Assembly: GCA_029448655.1 (NCBI GenBank) | Contig: JACCLO010000013.1 | Span: 1,116,001 to 1,180,000, forward strand | DNA from: Wolfiporia cocos | Taxonomy: Eukaryota; Basidiomycota; Agaricomycetes; Polyporales; Phaeolaceae | Reading direction: 5' to 3' | DNA: 64,000 nucleotides | Part shown: positions 1-10,806 of the stretch, one piece after another | Layout: each line of letters begins with the position of its first letter | Position numbering within the stretch: position 1 is the stretch's first letter | Notes under the pieces: generated by a model | Told to the model about the DNA's origin: nothing | Databases searched by the model: none | What the model saw: only the letters and a program-made list of their open reading frames with translations | Position numbers and translations under genes: made by a program

Positions 1-655
1 CTATGTTGCTCGTTTGCACATGACAACTTACCATCTAGTGCCTGAGCCCTTCGCAGAAGGGTCGAAGTCGATAGCACTGACCTGGTGCCATTGCACAATT
101 TATAGACAGCCGGTAGTATGTTGCAACCCAAAGATCGTGATTTATCAAATGTAAGACTATGTGAAACTACACAACGATGATTAGGATGAATATCAGCTAC
201 AGCAATCAGCTGAGAAATGTGATTGAAGCAGTCCAACGCAGGAGCGATGTGTGACCATTATCCGGCACTGATCGTTCGAATCACTATCTGTTCCTGACGT
301 AGTCGCTGAGCTCAAGATCAACGTTAGCACAATGCACGTAACAGTCGGCGCATAGCACGGGTTCCTTCAACTCTGCCCAAGCTCCATGATGGCGATATCG
401 TCGTGATCGCCGTGAACTGTTACGTGTTCCTTAGATGAAACAGGCCGGAGCTCATCGAGTGATGCACTCATGGAGACTGTCCCTGACGGTGATATTACTG
501 GCCGTATTCCTCGGGCAGCAGAGATGCGTCAAAAGCTTTCTGATATAACCGGGGACCGATGCCTGCTTGCGCTCAGATGTTGCGATTCGCAGTTCAACTT
601 GAAGAACACCTGGCTAACATCAGCACCATACACAGAAATATATGGCATTTGAACA
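1..655 (-). pseudogene. Diverged gene-family fragment, copy 1 (partner at 42538-43165)
   Basis: This stretch aligns by eye, with only small gaps, to 42538-43165. When both are read on the minus strand, one frame stays alike in the two copies, for example HGDHDDIAIMELG here and HGDYDDLTIMEVG in the partner, and both end in DQCR. That pattern suggests coding descent. In this copy the frame carries an in-frame stop shortly after the HGD motif, so it is probably a pseudogene fragment, and it also runs off the left window edge. I do not recognise the protein family. Short plus-strand open frames here are not supported. Confidence 0.5.
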
Positions 656-1199
656 CGAAGTATGGTACCACTACTGTGGCTGTATAAAATACTTCATGAT
701 TTTGTGAGCGTTGTCACCATTCCCCATGTCGCCGCCTTCTCTCCTGGTACTTCTTTTCTTTTACACTTACCCCGTCCTCTCTACAATAACTAACTTATGC
801 TTGACCCTTGCATCCACCCCACTCCAACTTCCATAACTCTTTACTTCCACCATGGCTCTCATGTGCTGCCACACATGTACATTGTTTACTGACTGCAGGA
901 TATAATTATAAACTAGCTGGATAACCTGTGCTCTCGCATGGAATGTAGAGTTACCATGACGTAGCCAAGGTGCGACAAACTCCAGGCTTGGAAGCTTCGG
1001 TGGGCGGGTTCCATGGGCAGTGGCTACCGTATTAGGGAGTTGCCTAATCAAGATGCTTTTCCCGCTACCGGAGGTAGTGGGTCTTGGGGCGTAAATCGGA
1101 ACGCAAAAGGTTTCAAAATTTCCTTCGGGCTTTAGGGCAGGTCTCCGGTTACAATTTCTTTTATCAGCTTGTAAGTGTGGGAACATAGGTAACAAAGTG
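656..1199. other. Intergenic stretch left of Gypsy element 1
   Basis: No supported gene. A TATA-like TGTATAAAATAC lies near 682 and a plus-strand ATG near 851 opens only a short frame. The stretch ends in AAGTG, the left target-site duplication of Gypsy element 1, so the pre-insertion locus continues at 10069. Confidence 0.4.
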
Positions 1200-1560
1200 T
1201 GACACAAGCACGTTCTCAAGCAACTTCTCAGGGGAAGTGTAATCGCGTGGAAGCGACTTCCTGATCTGAGGCTACTCAAGGCAGTAAAGGCCAAGACGAG
1301 TCTGGGGTGCTCCCTGCTCGTCAGGCCAGTATATATGCTATCTAGGTGTTTGTACATGTTTGGCTACTGTACAATATTACGTAAGCTAATAGTCCGTGAT
1401 AACCCTATCCTAGGGGTAGAGCCGAGAGAAGAGTGTCCGGGGTCTGACTAGGCACGTGTGGGGTGTTCGGGGTCCTTGCACGTGATGCTAGGCGGGCGCT
1501 TAGATAAGATAAGGGCTGCCGTTCAGTCGTTGGCTAACTGAATGAAATCGGCTTGTGACA
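1200..1560 (-). repeat. 3' LTR of Gypsy element 1
   Basis: 361 bp, TG...CA ends, almost identical to 9708-10068. A TATA-like run (CAGTATATATGC) lies near 1335. The last codons of pol, to the stop at 1523-1525, lie inside this LTR. Confidence 0.97.
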
Positions 1561-3220
1561 GTACCCCCTCTTCTAGCAGCGTGTCCCCATGCCCAGCAAT
1601 TACTTTGTACATGGTTTGGTCGACGTGACATGGGTGGTCTACGGTTTTCTTGCAGATGTGCGGGTTCGCCAGTTGGAGGGTGTTTAGAACCGGGTAGATC
1701 CAGTATCCTTTTGACTCAGGTATAGTGGATTCTATCGGTTGTCCAACTCGTATCCCGTACTGCATTACTTTTGTGCGTGGATTGCAGAACCAGAAGTTAC
1801 GAGTGACGAGCTTCTTTTCGTAGGCGTAGAATGGTACGTTGCCTTTGATTAGAAGCGTGCTGTCTATGTCGTCGTATATGATGAACTCCTTCGGGTTCTC
1901 CCTAAGACCCATTTCCTTTGCCTTTCGTTCGAAGTCCTCCCACTCTGGGTCCCATTTGGTTTCAGAGTGGTCCCAGCCAGTGTTTCTGTTTTTCCACTGG
2001 TTGCCTGGGGCGGATGGTCTGGCTTCGAAGAACTTTGTGACTAGGTCTTGGAAAGGGGTCAATCCTCGCTTGCGTTCCCATGTTGTAGTCCCATCGGACC
2101 ACTCGACTTCTAGCTCGACTCGCCCTCGGTCTTCTCTGGATGCGAGGATCCGGAGAGGCCTGCGAGCGTCATTGCTTTCTGTCCTGACGGTGTGATCCTG
2201 ATTGGGGAAAGCCGGGGCATGATACGGTAGTAGTAGGACCTCGTTAAAGACGGGGTATATTCCGCGCATGTCTGCGGGGAGGTCCAGTTTGTATGCTCCA
2301 TGTCCGACTTTCTTCGTTACCTTGTACGGTCCGAACCTCTTGGAGTCTAGCTTCTTGGTAGGGTGGCCCATGTTAATGTTCCGGCCGTCTACCCATACCA
2401 TGTCTCCTTCGGAATACGATAGTGGCAATGCCCGTTTCCTATCGTAGTATTCCTTCATGCGGAGTTTGGCTTTCTCCAGGTTCTGTGACGCACGCTTTGA
2501 GATCTCGTGCATGTGTTCGACCCAGTCCCGTGCTACCCCCTCTTCTTGCTCGAGTCCCTCTACGCCTGTGAAGGGGTGATATCCGTGCGTAAGGTAAAAG
2601 GGGCTGTACCCCGTGCTACTATGTACATGACACTTATACGCAAATGCTGCTAGCGGGAGTAGGTCCGGCCAGTTGGTATGTGTGTCGTTAATAAATAATC
2701 GTAGGTATACTTCCAATTCCTGGTTCATTCGTTCCGTCTGCCCGTCTGTCTGCGGGTGGAATGCCGTACTAGGATTCCCTTCTATTCCTAACCTTTGATA
2801 AACGTCCTTGATGAACTCCACAACGAACTGTGGTCCTCTGTCGCTGAATATCTTCTTCGGCAATCCATGTAGGGCGTAGACTTTATCGATAAATATGTTG
2901 GCCCATCCTTCGGCCATTAACTTTGTCGTTGTTGGTACAGCTACATAGTCCTTGGACTTCATATCTACTACTACAATAATAGCGTCGCGACCCTTGGAAG
3001 TGGAGAGTCCCGTGATCATGTCTACGGAAATGTTCTCCCAGTTGTGTGCCGGAGTTGGGTTCGGGTTAAGTGGGGCCGCGCGTTTGGATCTGTCTGGCTT
3101 GGCTGCCTGGCACTTGATACATGCCTTCACGTACTGGCGGATGTCTTTTCTCATCTTTGGCCACCAGTAGTGTCGGTGTATGGCTGTGTACGTGTTTTCT
3201 GTACCAGGGTGTCCTGCCAA
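1523..3220 (-). pseudogene. Gypsy element 1 integrase with chromodomain-like tail (pol fragment)
   Basis: A 565-codon open frame holding most of the integrase, which joins element cDNA to host DNA. The zinc-binding region (HRHYWW ... CIKCQ) lies near residues 15-38. The catalytic triad is D67 (ISVDMITGL), D127 (FSDRGPQF) and E163 (QTERMNQE), with the DD35E spacing of LTR integrases. A divergent chromodomain-like stretch at about 355-385 (LEVEWSDGTTTWE) is followed by some 180 further residues. The ATG at the start is not the natural start: family sequence continues upstream to about 3417, where a stop and a frame-shifting deletion separate it from the RNase H frame. The last codons run through the polypurine tract into the 3' LTR and stop at 1523. 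Confidence 0.93.
1561..1575 (-). other. Polypurine tract of Gypsy element 1
   Basis: On the minus strand a purine run, GAAGAGGGGGTAC, lies immediately before the 3' LTR. This is the expected place and composition for the plus-strand primer of reverse transcription. It is also coding sequence, reading Glu-Glu-Gly-Val in the integrase frame. Confidence 0.85.
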
Positions 3221-3417
3221 AACCGTGTCGTGGAACGAAGAAATGATTTTTCCTATTAATTCTTCGTCCCGGGGCTCCCCCTCCTAAATCGCAGACCGTC
3301 CTCGGTCATCTCCCCTGCTTCTACTCCTTCCTTTCCTTCGTAGAGAGCGGCTTCCGCTTTGACCCTCTCTTTTACTTCGTCGTAGGTTATACCTTTGACT
3401 ACAGTATAGAATGAGGA
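3221..3417 (-). pseudogene. Frame-broken pol linker between RNase H and integrase, element 1
   Basis: Compared with the intact stretch of element 2, this segment carries an in-frame TGA where element 2 has AGA, and lacks several bases where element 2 encodes KLIIPRDEEL. Pol is therefore split here. No separate gene is present. Confidence 0.8.
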
Positions 3418-6294
3418 TCACAGCCTTTCTGCGCTGTCTTCGACAAATAGGTGTGGCTTCAGGACGACTTGCCCTTCGAGGTGATCCTTGTCGTTGCTGT
3501 GATCACTTCTTCGGAAAAGCCCATCGGCCCTTCCGTTGGTTTTGCCGGGGATGTGCACGAGATGTAGGTCATACTCGGCAAGTTCCGTCATCCACCGGGC
3601 TTGCCGCGGATTAATTTTCTGTGGAGTCTTAAAATATTCTAAATTCTTGTGGTCCGTCAGTACTTCTACAGGGTGCTTGGCTCCCATTACGAAATGGCGC
3701 CATTCGTCTAGGGCGTGCATGATAGCGAGTAATTCCCGGTCGTATATCTCATAATTACGTTCTGCCGGTATCATCGTCTTACTCTGGTACGCGATTGGTT
3801 TCCATACGCCTTCCTGCTTCTGCATGAGGCAGGCTCCAGTTGCAAAGTCTGAAGAGTCTGCCTCGATGCGGAAGGGGTCGTCGTCGTTTGGAATCCCTAA
3901 CACGGGTGCTTCGATAAAGATCTTTTTCAATTTCTCGAAGCACTCGAGTTCCGTCGTACCCCACTGCCATTCTGTGTCCTTTGTCAGATTGATCAGTGGG
4001 CGAGCTACCGTGGAGAACTTGGGTATGAATCTCCGGTAGAAGTTAGCAAATCCGATGAAGGACTGCACTTCTTTCTTGTTCCGAGGTGCTGGCCAATCGG
4101 CTACTGCAGCTACCTTCGCGGGGTCCATACGGATCTGCCCGTGAGAGATTATGTGCCCGAGATATTCGACCTCGCTTTTCATGAATTCACATTTCTCTGG
4201 TTTACAAGTGAGCTTGTTTTGACGGAGGACGAGGAGCACCTTGCGCAGAATCTCTTTGTGCTCTGCCTCGTCCTCAGTGAAAACAAGGATGTCGTCTAGG
4301 TATACAAGGACTTTGCCCGTCATTATGAGATCTCGGAATATGTCATTCATCAAAGCTTGGAATGTGCCTGGTGCATTGCACATCCCGAAGAACATCACTA
4401 ATGGCTCATAGAGCCGCCGATTAGTGATGAAGGCGGCTTTTTCCTCGTCGCCTTCTTTGATTCTGACATTTGTATATCCCCAACGAATGTCCAATCTCGA
4501 GAAGTACTTAGCTCTTTTCAGCTTGTTGAGCAGCTCCGTGATCAATGGGAGCGGGTACCAGTTCTTCTTGGTCATCTGGTTCAATTTCCAATAATCTTGT
4601 ATGGGTCTCAGTTTCCCATCCTTCTTTTTGACGAAGAAGAATGGTGCCCCCCATGGTGACTTGGACGGCCGTATGCGTCCGGTTCGTAGCTGTTCTTCTA
4701 AGAAATCATCTAGCGCTTCCTGCTCCCTAGGGGAGAGCGCGTAGATCTTGCCGGCGTATGGTTCGGAATTGGGCAGCAGTTCGATTGCGTGATCCCACGG
4801 TCGCCGTTCGGGGAGGTTGTTGATTTCCTTTTCCTCAAACACGTCTCGGAAGTCGTGTAGGTACTCGGGGACTACCTCCTCAAAGGCTTTTGCTTCTGTG
4901 GTCTTTCCGGCTGCGATGGCGATCTCTGTTGCCTTCGTAGCGCGTACTCGCTCAGCGATGTCCGCTCTGCATTCTTCCCTGTTTCTGATCCATGCGTCAG
5001 CGAATATGTAATAGATATGATCACTGTCCTCGATCTGCTCGTGTTCGCAGTTGCAGGTGAAGGTGATCCGGCGTTTCTTCCAGTCGATGGTTGGGTTGTG
5101 GTCTTCCAACCAGTCGAAGCCGAGGAAAACGTCAGCAGAGACTAGCTCCGTGACGTGGAACTTGCGGGTCTCCAAATGCGTGTCGATCTGCATCTGGAGT
5201 TCGACGTAGTGCGTCATCTTGCCTGCGGCATTGGTACTACCGTCTGCGTTATACAGCTTGACGGGCCGGTCTAGCGGGATCTGCTCGAGTTTATGTTCCT
5301 CGACGTAGGCGCGACTGATTACTGATCCCGTAGAACCAGAATCTATCAGCGCTTTCGTGAAGAGGGCGCGTCCGTCAGGGCAGTGGAGAGTGATCGGTAC
5401 TTCGATCTGCTTTCCCCGTTTTCCTGTCTGGATTACCACTACATTTCCTCGGAGTTTCTCTCCAGTAGAGCCGAAGCCCGCTGTACCACGCGCGGTTTCC
5501 CGAATGTTCTTGATGATTCGCGTGTCGGGTGTCATGTTGCACTCGAGTATGAACTGGGCTATCCTATCCCCATACTCGACTAAATAATCTGTTCCAGTTT
5601 GATTGTTTAGTATGACTTTTAATACCCCGGTGTAGTCCTCGTCTACTACACCGGCTTCCACGTCGACTCCCTTGAGGGCGAGTCCGGATCGTGGGGCTAT
5701 TCTGCCGTATACACCGTCGGGCATCCTGATCTTGATGCCCGTGCTAACGGTGACACGCTTTCCGTTCGGTATAATGACCTCCTCCGCAGAGTGTAGGTCG
5801 TACCCCGCGGCTCCGGCGGTCTTTCGCTCGGGTGCTATCGCGCGGGGGTGGTCTAGGTAGATGTCGAGCGTGACTGCCTTGGTCTTGGCACGTCTACGCC
5901 GCACTTTCTTTACAGTCTTTTTCTTGACTGTGAGTCCTGATGCGTCTGCCATCGTCACATCAGGATCCACAACCGGGTCTACGTCCATGGGTACATAGTT
6001 TACATTGTTAATGGAGGAATTAAGCACGGTATTTTCCTCCCGCCAAGCTCCAGAGGGAGGCTCCTCCGAGGCTGTTACAAATGAATCCGATGAGCATGTT
6101 GAAGCATCGTCGTCGTCACTATGTTCCCTATCTACTGAACGTGGGACAGATACATAATCAAATATCGGGGCCCCGGTTCCAAGCCCATATAGTCCATCAA
6201 CCGGGTCGATCTTGTTACGGTTATTTTGATTTTTTAAATATCGACAGAACTCACCACTGGGCAAATACGATACAGGGACTTGTTGCGCAACCAA
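3418..6294 (-). pseudogene. Gypsy element 1 dUTPase - protease - RT - RNase H polyprotein fragment
   Basis: A 958-codon frame. Residues 1 to about 28 are read from the inserted solo LTR, so its ATG is an artefact of that insertion. Residues 141-278 form a trimeric-type dUTPase with all five motifs: AAGYDLHSAEE, PRSGLALKG, VVDEDYTG, GDRIAQFI and RGTAGFGSTG. The motif-3 aspartate that activates water is present. A retropepsin active site, LIDSGSTG, follows at 317-323. RT has LDIRWGY near 601 and YLDD at 665-668. RNase H covers about 780-870 (FRIEADSSDF, TDHKNLEYF). dUTPase hydrolyses dUTP and would limit uracil incorporation during cDNA synthesis. The frame ends at a TGA at 3418-3420 that the sister element lacks. 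Confidence 0.95.
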
Positions 6295-6921
6295 CTCCCC
6301 TGGCTACTCGTGACTCTACTGGGCGCATCCCCAGTTGTACTAGTCTATAGGGCGCGTTTCACCTTTGGCAGATCCAACTCTGCCACCGTTTCATGTTCAT
6401 CGTTTATTAGCTGATAGATGGCGTTCAACCGCCATCATTCCTATCTATCGTCTCAGGAAAATCACTACATACCTATCAAACGTTTGATACCATAGCGTAG
6501 ATAGTATCGGTGACATCTGGGATGGACTTGACCCCTGAAACCCAACGTAGTATATAAACTCATGTACCTACTGTCGAGGCTCTTCAGCTCGACCTTGTTG
6601 TACAAACAAGAAGTCTTATACTCGTTCTCAAACGTAGGAAACTGCGCTCAGTATTTCTCTCTCGAGCAATCGAACGACTAAGTCCTTGAAAGTGCACATT
6701 GACTTCTCGGACTTAGGCGAGTCTTATATTCTATCAGACTCGCACTTGAACAGATTATATCCTCTAACGCGTATTGGATATTAACCGATCTCCTAAGGAC
6801 TTCACTTAGGACCCGAAGGCATCTAACGAGTATTTGCCTTGCATACGGCGACGTGCCTACGTGCAGAAGAACGATCTATATTCGCGACTCGAATATACGA
6901 ACGGGTATTCGACCCGTAACA
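6213..6921 (+). mobile_element. Solo LTR of a chromovirus-type Gypsy family, nested in element 1
   Basis: 709 bp with inverted ends TGTTACGG...CCGTAACA, flanked by a perfect 5-bp duplication GATCT at 6208-6212 and 6922-6926. It has the same length as, and is close in sequence to, the solo LTR at 57834-58542. A LTR-type TATA (AGTATATAAACTC) lies near 6549. No internal element sequence is left, so it is an LTR-LTR recombination product. It separates gag from dUTPase in the host element. Confidence 0.96.
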
Positions 6922-8934
6922 GATCTCCTCCGTGGCAGATGTGGAGTTACTATTTACTGTTTCTTCTACTTCCAGAACTGAGAAACGGTTAGAGGGGGAG
7001 GGACGTACCTGGTTGAGTCCAGCTTCCTTTGCGGCCTCAGGGTTCTCCTTGGCCCAGGCTGCAACCATTCGGATGAAATCCTCCTGGCTGACTTCTCCCA
7101 GGACCTTCGGAGCATCATTCCCTGCTTCGACGGCCTGTCTTGTCCGCGCTGGTGCGGATGGACCGGCACCGGTATTCCCTCCGCTGGTGGCTGCTCGGGG
7201 CCTCCAGTTGGGTTGGTGCCAAGTCGGTTTGTTGCAGCCTTTGCCGGGCTGCTCTGCCTGCGTTTTCTTGCAAGAGTGGCAGATTCTCTTGAGGAGGTTG
7301 GCCTTCTCCTCCGCGGAGTATTCCTTCCGCGGCGCTGATTCCGATGATGCTGTTGCCCGACTTTTGCCTTTGTCGGGACCCGATGACGTGGACTTTCCGT
7401 GGTGCAGTTTCTCCTCATCGCGGAGTCGTCGCATGGCGTTGTCTGTCCGGAGGATCGCCTGTTTCCAGGATTGGTAATCTTCCGGGATCTGGACGTTGTA
7501 CCCACGCTGCGACTTATCGTTGACGGTGGCAGCGACGAAGGCGGAGTGTACGGCGGAGTAGATTTCCCTTGGAATGGTGGCGGTGACCCAGCAATGTACT
7601 ATCTGGTTCTCCTTGTCATATTTTGCCTCCAATAGGAGTCTCTCCAGTTCCTGGAAGTACTCTTCACCTTTGCCGATTGTCATGCTGAGTTTCTCCGCTG
7701 CGACTGCCGACTTTTTCTCTAGGTCGGGGTTGTCAAACTTCTGGTGAAGTTCCCAGATGAATTGGAGCCAACTCATATGCCATAGACCGTCGCGATAGTG
7801 CTCTCGCGTAAAAGCCGTTACCCAGGCATCGACTTTCGGACCCCTGATCAGCGAGATCGCGGTGCCGATCTTTTTGCTGTCCGTGAAAAGAAGGGGCCGG
7901 TTGTCGTCGATGTACACCTTTAGCCTTACCACCCACGGGATAAAGTTGTCGCCCGTGAATGGCTCCGGTTCCCGTACCTTGGACTTGTACCTTGGGTCCG
8001 GCCGTGGTTCTGGGAGCATAGAGTACGCATCCCATTGCGAGCTGGGCGGTTTCTCGGGCCGCCACATCGATGCCCGTGTTCCCTGAAGAGGCGCGGCTCT
8101 CCAGGTGTTCGCGTGCACGTTTGCGGGGGGAGCTGACGGAGGGACCGGTGCTGCTGCCATGGCCGAGTAAGGTACCTGCGGGGTGATAACCGGGGGGGTG
8201 TAGCCTGGGAGGAACGGGTTTGTTTGCCGGGTTCCTGCGTTGGATGCCGGTCGCGTGGCCGAGTTCACCGGTGGGGGAGATCCCATGTGGACCGATCTCA
8301 CCCAGTTTTCTACCGGCCGGAAGCGTTCTTCCGGGACCAAGGGCACTGACCTTACGGGGGGGGGACACTGCGAGTGTACTGATGCTGCGTCGCCGGCTGC
8401 CAGTGCATCTGCTTGAAGCCGTTGAGCTTCTCGCAGGAAACGGGCCCCCATGTCAGCGTTCCATACCCCGGTTTGAACCATGGTTGCGGCCACGTTTTGG
8501 CACCGGAAGCCAAAGTCGTGGGTAGTCGGGTTGGGCGGGAAGGCCCATTGCATAGCGAGGGGTGAGTCGATGTGACCCAGTTGGCTACCCCCGTGTATGG
8601 TGTTGGACCTTTCCTGTGCCAGGTGGAACGCTTGGTCGAGGCGTTCGATTCCGGGGCCTTGGTCTTCCACCGATCCGCCGAAGACTAGTGATCGGACGGG
8701 GCGGTGTTCACCTATCGTTTTGGTGTGGACCGGGGCGACTTCTACACGGGTTTGGGGAGCGTGGATGCTGTCCCTTACCGATAGTAGTGCGAAGTCGTCC
8801 GGGAGGCCGTGTACCTGGTAGTTCAGCCACTGCCCTGGCTGGAACGGGTCGACGTCATTCGGGGTTGGGGCGTCAAAGGGGTTGCGCGCGGGCCGTGGGG
8901 CGCGGATGTATTCGATGTCGTGAGGGGCGGCCAT
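6823..8934 (-). pseudogene. Gypsy element 1 Gag, C-terminus replaced by inserted LTR
   Basis: A 703-codon frame starting MAAPHDIEYIRAPRP; the sister element starts MATQPHGIEYVREPRP, which supports this ATG. The first half is proline-rich (matrix-like). A capsid-like region follows (WLQFIWELHQKFD, KGEEYFQELERLL). Near residues 550-572 there is a conserved Cys/His cluster, C-x2-C-x11-C-x5-H, which is not the standard CCHC knuckle; the same spacing occurs in element 2. Residues read from about 6921 downward come from the inserted solo LTR, so the natural Gag to dUTPase continuity is lost. Gag would package element RNA in cytoplasmic particles. Confidence 0.9.
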
Positions 8935-9707
8935 TGTGTATACTTGGTAATGTTACGGAAGATGAAAAAGCAGTGGCCGCAACGTTCGAAGCGCTACCCG
9001 CCCACTGTGGATCAGCCTATAGCTGCGATCGGGGTGGTAACTACAAACTTCGTGTGTCCGCCTCTGTCAGAGTCCACTCCTTTTTGGGAGTGCGCCAAGA
9101 AACGCTAAGGGGTTTTCAGCCCAAAGCCGGCAAGAAAACTCTGCCTCTGAACCCTCGTCCAGCCCCGAAGCTAATTCGGGATACCGGGGGGACAGGAACT
9201 ATCCGCCTGGGATGGGGCGTGTAAAAACTAAACGTATTTTGGCCAAGTGGCCGTATGGACAGGCTGTGTCGCGCCTCTTCAGCCGCCTGGTGGGGCGCTG
9301 GGTTGTATAGTGACGGGGGAGCGGTAATGCTCGTACGTGCCGCAGTAATGCGGGTAAATAGGTGCCCAGTGCCTCTGTAAACTGCCGTAGGGCCCCTTAA
9401 CGCTTTTGATTATTATGCGTCGGGAACACGTCTACTACGGTGGGGATAAGAGCCAAAACCTTTACGCCGTATTGCACGACGGTGGCTCAGCAGCTTAGAG
9501 ACAACGGTAGGAGTGGTCCCCTACACGCTGTTCACAAGTGGCCCCCAGAACTCAAATCCCTTGACCCTGGGATGAGACGGGTATGGGTAACTGATCACGT
9601 GCCCGGATGACAGAAGTCAAACGAGGGCGAAAGAAAAGTGCACTTTGCCCCTAGTGCGCCGGGGTTGCTCTGGAATGAACTCAGAGCGGGGGGGGAGACT
9701 CGTCTTA
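8935..9707 (-). other. Leader (5' UTR) of Gypsy element 1
   Basis: 773 bp between the 5' LTR and gag. It has no long supported frame but shares blocks with 17873-18643 of element 2, including a perfect hairpin CCCGAA-GCTAA-TTCGGG at 9164-9180. The position fits a packaging, dimerisation or translation signal; that role is inference. I could not identify a primer-binding site next to the LTR. Confidence 0.75.
9164..9180. promoter_or_regulatory. Conserved leader stem-loop, element 1
   Basis: Six-base-pair perfect stem with a five-base loop. It is identical in element 2 (18093-18109) and lies in a conserved block of the leader. Candidate RNA structure; function not known. Confidence 0.5.
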
Positions 9708-10068
9708 TGACACAAGCACGTTCTCAAGCAACTTCTCAGGGGAAGTGTAATCGCGTGGAAGCGACTTTCTGATCTGAGGCTACTCAAGGCAGTAAAGGCC
9801 AAGACGAGTCTGGGGTGCTCCCTGCTCGTCAGGCCAGTATATATGCTATCTAGGTGTTTGTACATGTTTGGCTACTGTACAATATTACGTAAGCTAATAG
9901 TCCGTGATAACCCTATCCTAGGGGTAGAGCCGAGAGAAGAGTGTCCGGGGTCTGACTAGGCACGTGTGGGGTGTTCGGGGTCCTTGCACGTGATGCTAGG
10001 CGGGCGCTTAGATAAGATAAGGGCTGCCGTTCAGTCGTTGGCTAACTGAATGAAATTGGCTTGTGACA
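9708..10068 (-). repeat. 5' LTR of Gypsy element 1
   Basis: 361 bp, near-identical to 1200-1560. The right target-site duplication AAGTG follows at 10069-10073. It should carry the element promoter; a TATA-like run lies near 9840 in minus orientation. Confidence 0.97.
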
Positions 10069-10806
10069 AAGTGTCTGATCCGAATGTCTCCGACACCAAA
10101 GCGCTCTGCAGATGGTAACCGTTTAAACGCCTGCAGAGTTTGACCGCATTACAATGTGAATGCACGCCTGCTTGTCTGTCAATATATTTTATATCTTCCT
10201 CATCCATGATTGGTACTTAACATGAGCCCCGAGCTGATAGTACGCGTGCGGTAGCAGCTATAATGTGCATTATGCAACCGTTCTTCTCCCGCAAAGAATC
10301 ATAAGAAAGCAGAGACTATTTGGATAGCTCAGATTGTAATTTGTGGTGAATACATTATTGGTTGATTCGCAGTGCTGTCGGCCGTATTGCTAAATCTAAA
10401 CTATGCTACTGTAAGTACAGAATTGCTAGGACATGCCCAGTAATTTTCTCGTTGCCTCATGCCTCTCGGGTTGCACGTAGTTGTCAATTCCACTCCTGCT
10501 ACTGTGAGCTGCCGCCTCCCCACAGTCATCATTAATGATGGCCATTTAATCTTCAACACCATCTATTTCAAAAGCCCGAGCTATTATCAGTATCTGTCCA
10601 TAGCATATACAGAGCATATAGTAAGTGAAAATGCCAGAGCTAATCACGATGTGCTAGACGCACGAGCGTGACAATCCAACGCGGGGGGGGGGGCGCCGCG
10701 GCGGCATCTACACCCGCATTTACGACACGTTTGTTGTATCTGTACTTCATGTGCCGATCTGCCCGTTAATGTTCACCGGTAGCGGGCTATGCCGTGCTTG
10801 CGCGGC
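10069..10806. other. Intergenic stretch between the two Gypsy elements
   Basis: No supported gene. It contains a G homopolymer run near 10682-10692 followed by a GC-rich patch, and ends in GCGGC, the left duplication of element 2. A short plus frame at 10459-10671 has no recognisable features. Confidence 0.4.

Larger units (their letters stand above)
1200..10068 (-). mobile_element. Full-length Ty3/Gypsy LTR retrotransposon, element 1, with dUTPase domain
   Basis: A complete 8869-bp element on the minus strand. Two 361-bp LTRs (1200-1560 and 9708-10068) start TGACACAAGC, end GGCTTGTGACA and differ at about two positions. The element is flanked by a perfect 5-bp duplication, AAGTG, at 1195-1199 and 10069-10073. 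In coding direction the order is leader, Gag, dUTPase, retropepsin, RT, RNase H, integrase with a chromodomain-like tail. It is no longer autonomous: a foreign solo LTR interrupts the gag/dUTPase junction, an in-frame stop ends the RNase H frame at about 3418, and a small deletion near 3250-3285 shifts the frame before the integrase. The near-identical LTRs imply a recent insertion. Same family as the element at 10807-19017. Confidence 0.97.

Noticed and set aside
10682..10692. G run as a recoding or quadruplex signal
   Set aside because: A single homopolymer with no coding context; no grounds for a functional claim.
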